Assembly: GCA_009667805.1 (NCBI GenBank)
Contig: CM019075.1
Coordinates: 19,775,615-19,839,614 of the forward strand
Direction of reading: 5' to 3'
Source: Leptobrachium leishanense
Taxonomy: Eukaryota; Chordata; Amphibia; Anura; Megophryidae
DNA length: 64,000 nucleotides
The translations under genes and the position numbers were made by a program. The notes under the pieces are model-generated. The model saw only the letters and a list, made by a program, of their open reading frames with translations, was not told where the DNA came from and ran no database searches. Of this stretch, positions 58,140-64,000 are shown piece by piece. Positions within the stretch are counted from its first letter, which is position 1; each line of letters opens with the position of its first letter.

Positions 58140-58342
58140 TGTAGTGTTCTGGATAATACGAGAAGTCTTGGGTTTTCATTAATAGGTTTATTAATAACTA
58201 AGCATACAGGTTTCCTATAACAGCAACTGACTGCGTCACTAGTCAGCCTCAACTGGCAGACAAAATGGACGACCAACTGTCAACAGCCAACCGCCAAAAA
58301 ACACCCACTTCCCCCATTGGCAGCCAGCACAACTACACCACA
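58140..58342 (-). repeat. 5' LTR of the gypsy-like element
   Basis: 203 bp, nearly identical to 53678-53883 apart from a few substitutions and small indels, indicating a fairly recent insertion. Confidence 0.93.
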
Positions 58343-58347
58343 ATAAC

Positions 58348-59661
58348 AGGGGCAATGCCTTGTCTCCCTGTTGTGCTGCTCTCCTCCGTGGTGGGCACAT
58401 GGGTGCTGGCAGCTTGTGCCAGGGACAACTCATGTTGGAGCTGTCGGCACTGTGCTCGTGTCCCTTCGAGCTCAGCCTGCAGGTGGCTGACAGTGCCCTG
58501 GTGCTCCTGCTCCAATACACCTAGTTGGTGTGTCAGACGGCTCACCTCCATCTCGCTTGCCTTGGTTTGAGCAAGGCTCTCCTTCCGAGCTGCGTCTGCT
58601 TCTAGTAGCTGGTGTTGGCACAGCTGGAGTTGGTTCTGGAGCAGCTGTATTTCCTCCTCCTGCTCCCAGTCCCATGCCTGAATAGTATCCCGGGAGAGCT
58701 GTGTCCGCTCTAATTCCTGCTCCCAGTTCTCCAGGCAAATTTTAAAAGCTGTCATTTCTATGTGTAGAGCAGCTCCAGTTCGCCGTTCAGCCTCCAGCTG
58801 CTTGATCATTACACGGGAGCTGCGCTCCAGCTCCGCTATCTGCGCCTGAGCAACACTGAGCTCCGTGTGTAGGTTGAGGGTAGAGTCCTCACAGGCCTGC
58901 AGCTGGGCCGACAACTGTTATATGGTGGCTGCTTGTTCTTGCACTTTAATGCAGCGACCATCTCTCTCCACCGTGACAGCTCGCAGCTCATTTTGATGGT
59001 TCTGTAAAGTCTCTGTCAGGTCCATTATCTGTGCCCGAGCAGTAAGCAATTCAGCCTGTAACAAGCTGACCAGATCGTCCATGGTCTGTGTTGGCCCATC
59101 TCTCATGAGAGCAACAGCCTGGGTGTCAGTCTCTCTGGTGACCTGATACTGCCCGCTGGAAGATGGCTTACTGTTGTAATCCCCGGGCTGTGACGGAGTT
59201 TTGCTTTGGTCTGCTTTGGCTCGGCCACCTCTCTTTTTATTCCGCTTCCTGCTGGCTGGTGTGGGGAGGCTTCCTCCAGGGGCTTCAGCGACTTGTAGCT
59301 GGGCTGCAGTCTGCAACCTTTTTAAGTCTATTTCGGTGCCCATTCCTCAGCAGCGAGTCCCTTCAGCACGGGCCAAAAGGCAGAGTCCTCATACACATCC
59401 AGGTAGTGCCCCTGGATGCTGCACAATTCTGCATGTCTGGCAGCCTGTGGACTGCCATAATTGTCTCCCCCCCTTAAAGTGGATCCATGCTGGGCCAGGA
59501 CCGCGGAACACATAGCCTGGGGCAAGCTTTTTGTCAGTTTCCCAATCCTCCTCACTCACACATTGCAGCAAGTCCTCGTATTTGCACTCTAGATCGAGTG
59601 CGGCACGCAGCCAGCGCACCAACTGGTCTCCATGGCTCGCAGTGGGCTGAGGCCCCAACAC
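58348..59661 (-). pseudogene. gag-like coiled-coil protein of the non-autonomous LTR element, broken
   Basis: Minus strand, three pieces. 59661-59389 reads QLVRWLRAALDLECKYEDLL; after a frameshift near 59460 a second frame reads YLDVYEDSAFWPVLKGLAAE. From 59343 there is a basic stretch (SRKRNKKRGGRAKAD), then long heptads. A TAA at ~58917 interrupts, and 58914-58348 continues as coiled coil (LQACEDSTLNLHTELSVAQA, LQAELEGTRAQCRQLQHELS). No CCHC zinc knuckle, protease or RT. The reading is cut at 58347 by the gypsy insertion and resumes, in poorer condition, at 53677. Position after the primer-binding site suggests a gag role, but homology to known gag is not evident to me. Confidence 0.65.
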
Positions 59662-59972
59662 TCAGAGTCTCCACAGCTGAAGGTCCTCTGTGATCCTCTG
59701 CTCATAACGAATAAATGAGCTCACCTGCTCCATAGTCCTCTGTAGACTGTTTTCCTTCACCGCAGGCAAAACCACTGCGGTCTCTCTCAGCGGGGACGCA
59801 TCTCCACTCGCTCAGGGTTGCACCACACTTGTGCCTATGACCCTTACTTCATTATCCGTTCCATCCACGGCTCTCCAGCAGGTCCTTCAGAGTGTCCTGC
59901 TTGCAGGCTGCATAGTTGGCCATCTCGGGTGTCTTAGTGTTGGAGAGCCTCTATCCCACCGCTGCCAACCAG

Positions 59973-60775
59973 TGTGACGGAACCGTTCTCTTCTGCCTGT
60001 CCTGACTCTCCAGATACCCCCTTTCCAAGATCAACCCGGTCTCTGAGGTGCTTGGAGCTCAGTGCTTCGAGCAGCCTGATCTGCAGCTACAAACCTGCTG
60101 GGTCTGAACCTCTGCCTTGGAGCCTCTTTGCATTTCCAGAAGGCCGCTCTGTGCCTTCTAAGGTTGAGTGTAGTGTAGCGTAGCTAAAGGAGACACCAGA
60201 CGAGCTGTATATTCCAACAGGATTCTCTCTTTATGGAAGATTTCACCGGATATTTATACAAAATACAGCAATGCACATTGAAACTTCCCACCCACCCCAA
60301 CAGTTCTGATTGGTTGGTTCCAAGACCACTGCAGGTTTCCTTCAGGTCCTCTTCAGTTATAATTTGCATACCAAATAGTGAACATGTACCTAAAGTCTCT
60401 AATTACATTATGTCAGTTAGATATTTACAAATAACATTCTTTAGCCTTTAGCTCACACAACATTTACATAATCTATTGTTCTAACACATCAGATTAAAGA
60501 CAAAAACTATCCCAGATTTCTTGAATCAAACATGCAGCAAGATAAGGGGAAAAGCCTTGTTGCATAAATTACACAGTAGTAAAGCTTGTTTACTGGTGAC
60601 ACAAAAACACCTTTGCCTACAGAAATATAAGTATATTTAAAACTAAAGCTACGCAATTTACACTACTTTTAAACTAAAACCAAGCAATGTAAAATATATT
60701 TAAAATCACACGATATAAATGAACATAAAGTCTCTTGGGGTTTGAAGCATGAAACGCCACGTCTGTTCCTTGACA
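59973..60775 (-). repeat. 5' LTR of the coiled-coil-gag element
   Basis: 803 bp. Ends TGTGACGGAACC and CCTTGACA on the plus strand. Clearly alignable with 49320-50094 and 10279-11037, with scattered substitutions. Confidence 0.92.
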
Positions 60776-62603
60776 CTCATGACGTGCGTCACTTTGGATT
60801 TGGGATGCAGGGTGTTGGTATAATCTGTGTTATGTAAAATGTCATTGTCTGTATCTGCTGTATATTTGAGTAGTTAATTAATATTCTTTGAACAGGCAAA
60901 CAATGCCGCACTGTAATCCTGTTTACCATTACGATTGCCATTGTCCTGTCTGTAAAGGAATGTTACGCCATGTTTATTCCTTCATTTGTCCTAGTTAATT
61001 ATGTCTATCAACTGTTTCTTGGGGAAGTTTTGTGAATGTAAATAACCCAGGTTGACGGTATAAATACGGTTGTGTGAAAAAGTGTTGGCCCCCTTCCTGA
61101 TTTTTTTTAAGTTTTTTTTCACGCTTGACTGATATTTCAATTTGTTTGCTCTGAAACATGAAAGTATGACAAAGATGACACAAGTAAACACAACTTGCAG
61201 TTTTTAAATGAAGGTTTTTATCATCAGATTCTTGATGAAGTTAGCTATAAGTGATATCAGTTTTACAAATCATGATCCCCATAGATAATTTTACCCGATC
61301 GAATCATGATTTCCAGAATTATTATTTTTTATTCTCAAATTTTTACAATCTACAGGGATCATTATGCTCCTTTTAATCCTACTTGCCTCACGCCTTCACC
61401 AACTCAAAAAATGCACACTATACAGGGAAAACCTCTGCAGTATCCTGTAGGCCAGGGATGAGCAACTTTGACCCTCCAGATGTTTTGAAACTTTGTTACC
61501 TAATGAAGTTCAGCTGATATAATGAGTACTAGAGCAGGCCTCAAAATTTCCACTCGCCTGCTCGCATTTGGCGAGTGAAAATTACATGAGGGCGAGTGGG
61601 AATGCAGAGGCATGGCTGGATAGGGGTTAGGTGGGGCAACTAGTGGCGAGTAACTCTTAAGGCCTGGCTAGTAGCTTGGGACTTGAAATTTTGAGGCCTG
61701 TACTAAAGCATTAGGGGAGATCTAGTTCCAAAACATGGGGGGGGGGGGGAAACGCCGATGTTTCTGACCCCCTGCTCTGGGTAGTTGAAGAAATAGGATT
61801 AACACGTTGTAGGTACAAAATAACATATAAAGAATGTAGCGTTACCAAGAGTAAGGGCCAAATCCACACACTTGCATGTTCCCGAGCCTACTCAACACGT
61901 GAGTGTGCTGATTTGGCCCTTATGTTGCTTGGTTGTCTATGGATTTACAATGTGATGTTCTTTTTCTACTCAAAGGTCCATTACTAGAAGAACGCCTGCT
62001 ATTGAAGAGGGCCAGTGAGGGCCTTTATAATCACCCAAAGGCGATCTGAATCCGAGCCGATTGACAGGCTCTATAGAGTGTGAGTATTTTTTCATCTCCT
62101 CCACGTTTATAATATAAATGTACTATTACGTCATGTCCTGCCTTTCTCTTTTTTTTCTTTGAGGATCGATTCAGTTGGATTGAATAGATCTTAGAAAGGT
62201 ATATTTTCATTACACATCTTTTACACTTGTTATCACTACACACTATCTTTTATATGCACTATAATGTGGGTGTGGAAGATGGGGACGACACATGTGGGTG
62301 TTCAAGCAATCGTGTTTGTTTAATCACTTTGTATCCATATATATTTGCGCATGTTCCGTATCTCTTTTTTCTATTGTAGGTACAAAATAAGTTGATGGTT
62401 TCTAGGCGCTAAATTACAGATTTTACCAGAAAGGTTTACTTTACAAGCTACACGGAGGACCTGTTAATTACCTGGGTAGCCGAAAGCATATGCACATGGT
62501 GACCCATGTGAAAATTAGAATTATAAAAGATCTGATGAGAACAGGCAGGAAAGAAAGGTGCAAACACATACTGTACATCCTCAAGCGTAGAAGCTCTAGA
62601 CGT
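60776..62603. other. intergenic, mostly unassigned, with a MITE at 61445-61775
   Basis: 61445-61775 has GATGAGCAACTTTGACCCTC, CAGATGTTTTGAAAC and AGATCTAGTTCCAAAACATGG, a long diverged member of the CAGGGGTCAGCAACC hAT MITE family, with an internal segment GGCGAGTGAAAATTACATG. A G12 run is at 61739-61750. No genes recognised. Confidence 0.45.
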
Positions 62604-63412
62604 CATTAGAGTTGCACTGGTCAGTATGGGTGTTACATTGTGTTATACAGGGTGAGCATACCATGCCAGGGTTTGTATAAGGGATCTTTATAATACAGAG
62701 CTAGTATTAGAGTTGCACTGGTCAGTATGGCTGTTACATGGTGTTATACAGAGGGAGAATTGCATGCCAGGGGTTTGTATAAGTGATCTTTATAATACAA
62801 AGCTACTATTAGGCTAGGGTCAGACTAACACATTTTTCGCATTGTCCGCAAAAAAGTGCGTTCGAACGAATGGACGTATTTTTTCACGGAATATACGATA
62901 GCGGTCAAACGATGCGCATTTTCGTCTGTGATTTTAAACAGATCATCAATAAAACACTTTTTGTGTCTGGACGTTATGTTGGCCGGACATTAGCAGCGTC
63001 TGACATTTCCTAATCACGCACACATCCAGCTAGCAGACGCAGCGCACTCTGTACGTCAGTACAAGTGGTATCACGTTCTCGAAAAAATGCGTTTGTCGCT
63101 TGCGTTCCGAGGCCGCACTTTTGTGCGGCCGAACTCCGTATATTGCCCGTCATTGGCTGCTACTACGGCGGTGATAAAGTGCGGCTACACGCGCGTTCGC
63201 ACTGCATTAGTCTGACCCTAGCCTTAGAGTTGCACTGGTCAGTATGTCTGTTACATGGTGTTATACAGAGGGAGCATGCCATGCCGGGGTTTGTATGTAG
63301 GATCTTTATAATACAGAGCTAGTATTAGAGTTGCACTAGGCAGTATGGCTGGTGTATATGGTGTTATACAGAGGGAGCATGCCATGCCGGGGGTGTAAGT
63401 GATCTTTATGCT
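62604..63412. repeat. ~103-bp tandem repeat upstream of MTX1, split by a MITE
   Basis: Four units begin ATTAGAGTTGCACTGGTCAG at about 62604, 62706, 63225 and 63325; each contains GGTGTTATACAGAGGGAGCA and GATCTTTATAATACAGAGCT. A Harbinger-like MITE (62812-63223) sits at the start of the third unit. The array ends ~75 bp before the GC-rich MTX1 promoter. Confidence 0.88.
62812..63223. mobile_element. Harbinger-like MITE, GGCTAGGGTCAGA family, copy 3
   Basis: GGCTAGGGTCAGACTAACAC and GTCTGACCCTAGCC ends with TTA duplication (62809-62811, 63224-63226). Inverted relative to copy 2 (33943-34332) and clearly the same subfamily. Confidence 0.9.
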
Positions 63413-63484
63413 CATGCTCCGTTCCCATGTGCCCGGGTGATTATAGGATAACATTGACAGTTCTACATGCTGTTGGTTTGTAGG

Positions 63485-63561
63485 GACACGCTGTGACCCG
63501 GAAGTCGTTTGGCGAGGGCGCATCGCGCTTCCGGGTTGACATCTGGGAAAGATGGCGGCGC
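63485..63561 (+). promoter_or_regulatory. MTX1 core promoter with ETS pair and YY1 motif
   Basis: GC- and CpG-rich and TATA-less. CCGGAAGT (63498-63505) and its inverse CTTCCGGG (63528-63535) are ETS/GABPA-type sites about 22 bp apart. AAGATGGCGGC (63549-63559) is a YY1 motif overlapping the start codon. This set is typical of housekeeping and mitochondrial-protein gene promoters. Confidence 0.75.
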
Positions 63562-63632
63562 CCATGGAGCTGTATTGCTGGAAGGGAGACTGGGGGCTTC
63601 CGTCGGTGGACTTGGACTGCCTGACTGTGCTG
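63552..63632 (+). CDS. MTX1: metaxin-1, exon 1 (partial gene)
   Basis: Metaxin-1 is a mitochondrial outer-membrane protein that works with the SAM/TOB and MICOS machinery in beta-barrel protein import. Exon 1 encodes MAAPMELYCWKGDWGLPSVD then LDCLTVL, 27 codons, and ends at donor GTAGGA in phase 0. Vertebrate MTX1 starts the same way (MAAPMEL.CW..GWGLPSVDLDSL.VL) and is also 27 residues up to this point. The paralogue MTX3 differs in the DLD stretch and neighbours THBS4, so MTX1 fits better here. The ATG lies inside an AAGATGGCGGC (YY1-type) motif. The remaining exons are beyond the right edge, and intron 1 contains a 100-N gap. Confidence 0.93.
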
Positions 63633-63799
63633 GTAGGAGAAGCCGGGGTATGGGCTCTAAGCTAGGGAGGGGAGGGGAGCCCTGCGAGGAGCTTTACCTG
63701 TGACCTCTGACACATCAAAGGATCCCGATGACCCCAGAGTCACCTGTACTGTGATCATGACGTGGTGACAGGGCGTGAGTGAGGACATGTGAGTGACAA

Positions 63800-63899
63800 N
63801 NNNNNNNNNNNNNNNNNNNNNNNNNNNNNNNNNNNNNNNNNNNNNNNNNNNNNNNNNNNNNNNNNNNNNNNNNNNNNNNNNNNNNNNNNNNNNNNNNNN
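63800..63899. other. assembly gap (100 N)
   Basis: Exactly 100 ambiguous bases in MTX1 intron 1, the usual placeholder for a gap of unknown size. It directly precedes a minisatellite, which probably caused the break. Confidence 0.98.
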
Positions 63900-64000
63900 G
63901 TATCCATGTGTGAGCTGGGGGCAGTATCCATGTGTGAGCTGGGGCAAGTATCCACGTGTGAGCTGGGGGCAGTATACATGTGTGAGCTGGGGGCAGTATC
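63900..64000. repeat. 24-bp minisatellite in MTX1 intron 1
   Basis: Units GTATCCATGTGTGAGCTGGG + GGCA, four visible, running off the window. The complement, TGCCCCCAGCTCACACATGG, is the same monomer as in the hAT elements at 13319-14024 and 5927-7701. Confidence 0.92.

Larger units (their letters stand above)
53678..58342 (-). mobile_element. Ty3/gypsy-like retrotransposon with short LTRs, gag deleted
   Basis: LTRs of ~205 bp at 53678-53883 and 58140-58342 (plus-strand ends TGTAGTG...CACCACA). The 5-bp duplication is ATAAC (53673-53677, 58343-58347). On the minus strand: 5' LTR, putative primer-binding site TGGCGACGGGGATGTTGG (58138-58121), protease, RT, RNase H, integrase, polypurine tract AAAAGGGAGGAGG (53896-53884) and 3' LTR. 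Only ~50 bp lie between the primer-binding site and the protease, so gag and nucleocapsid are missing. It is inserted in the gag-like ORF of the outer element and itself interrupted at 55368-56283. Confidence 0.92.
49320..60775 (-). mobile_element. non-autonomous LTR retrotransposon with coiled-coil gag-like ORF, nested insertions
   Basis: LTRs at 49320-50094 and 59973-60775 (TGTGACGG...TGACA on the plus strand), flanked by the perfect 5-bp duplication CTCAT (49315-49319, 60776-60780). It reads on the minus strand: 5' LTR, a primer-binding site at 59971-59953 (TGGTTGGCAGCGGTGGGAT, complementary to tRNA-Leu(UAG) with one extra T), gag-like ORF, 3' LTR. After removing the LINE (50095-~53010) and the gypsy element (53678-58342), only ~2.3 kb of internal sequence remains, with no RT, integrase or protease. 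A solo LTR of this family is at 10279-11037. Confidence 0.88.

Overview
The window is nuclear DNA of a vertebrate, most likely an anuran amphibian. The evidence is two spliced vertebrate genes that I could read exon by exon, consensus GT/AG splice sites, and introns and intergenic DNA packed with the hAT, Tc1, piggyBac, PIF/Harbinger-like, L2, L1/Tx1 and Ty3/gypsy-like repeats typical of frog genomes. The frog assignment is inference; no species-diagnostic marker was found. A run of exactly 100 N at 63800-63899 is an assembly gap.

Genes. The minus strand from 31675 to the left edge carries exons 1-12 of thrombospondin-3 (THBS3). The exons join in phase at every boundary into 483 codons: signal peptide, N-terminal laminin-G-like (TSPN) domain, coiled-coil oligomerisation segment with its Cys pair, EGF-like modules, and the start of the type 3 calcium repeats. 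The rest of the gene lies beyond position 1. At the right edge the plus strand carries exon 1 of metaxin-1 (MTX1, 63552-63632) in a TATA-less promoter with two ETS sites and a YY1 site. THBS3 and MTX1 are head-to-head neighbours in mammals, where a promoter region of roughly 1-1.5 kb separates them. Here their start codons are about 31.9 kb apart and the space is filled with repeats.

Repeat layout. Intron 8 (1508-9534) holds a four-deep nest: a hAT element contains a CAGGGTTATTC element, which contains a piggyBac-like element, which contains a hAT element carrying a minisatellite. Intron 7 holds a hAT element containing a solo LTR and a broken Tc1 element, then a second minisatellite-bearing hAT. 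Intron 1 (18073-31587) holds twin palindromes, an L2 fragment, a solo LTR and a 2.3-kb CACGTG-rich minisatellite. The THBS3-MTX1 interval holds Harbinger-like and hAT MITEs, a 32-bp minisatellite, L2 and L1/Tx1 LINEs (the latter split by a piggyBac element with telomere-like repeats), a solo LTR, and an 11.5-kb LTR element. That LTR element encodes only a coiled-coil gag-like protein and hosts a gag-less Ty3/gypsy element and a LINE. Most insertions are bounded by target-site duplications that I could read directly.

I see no bacterial-type operon, CRISPR array or new enzymatic system. The most notable content is the expanded divergent promoter interval, the nested insertions, the hairpin-train ends shared by two piggyBac-like elements, the minisatellite shared by hAT elements, and the apparently pol-less LTR element.
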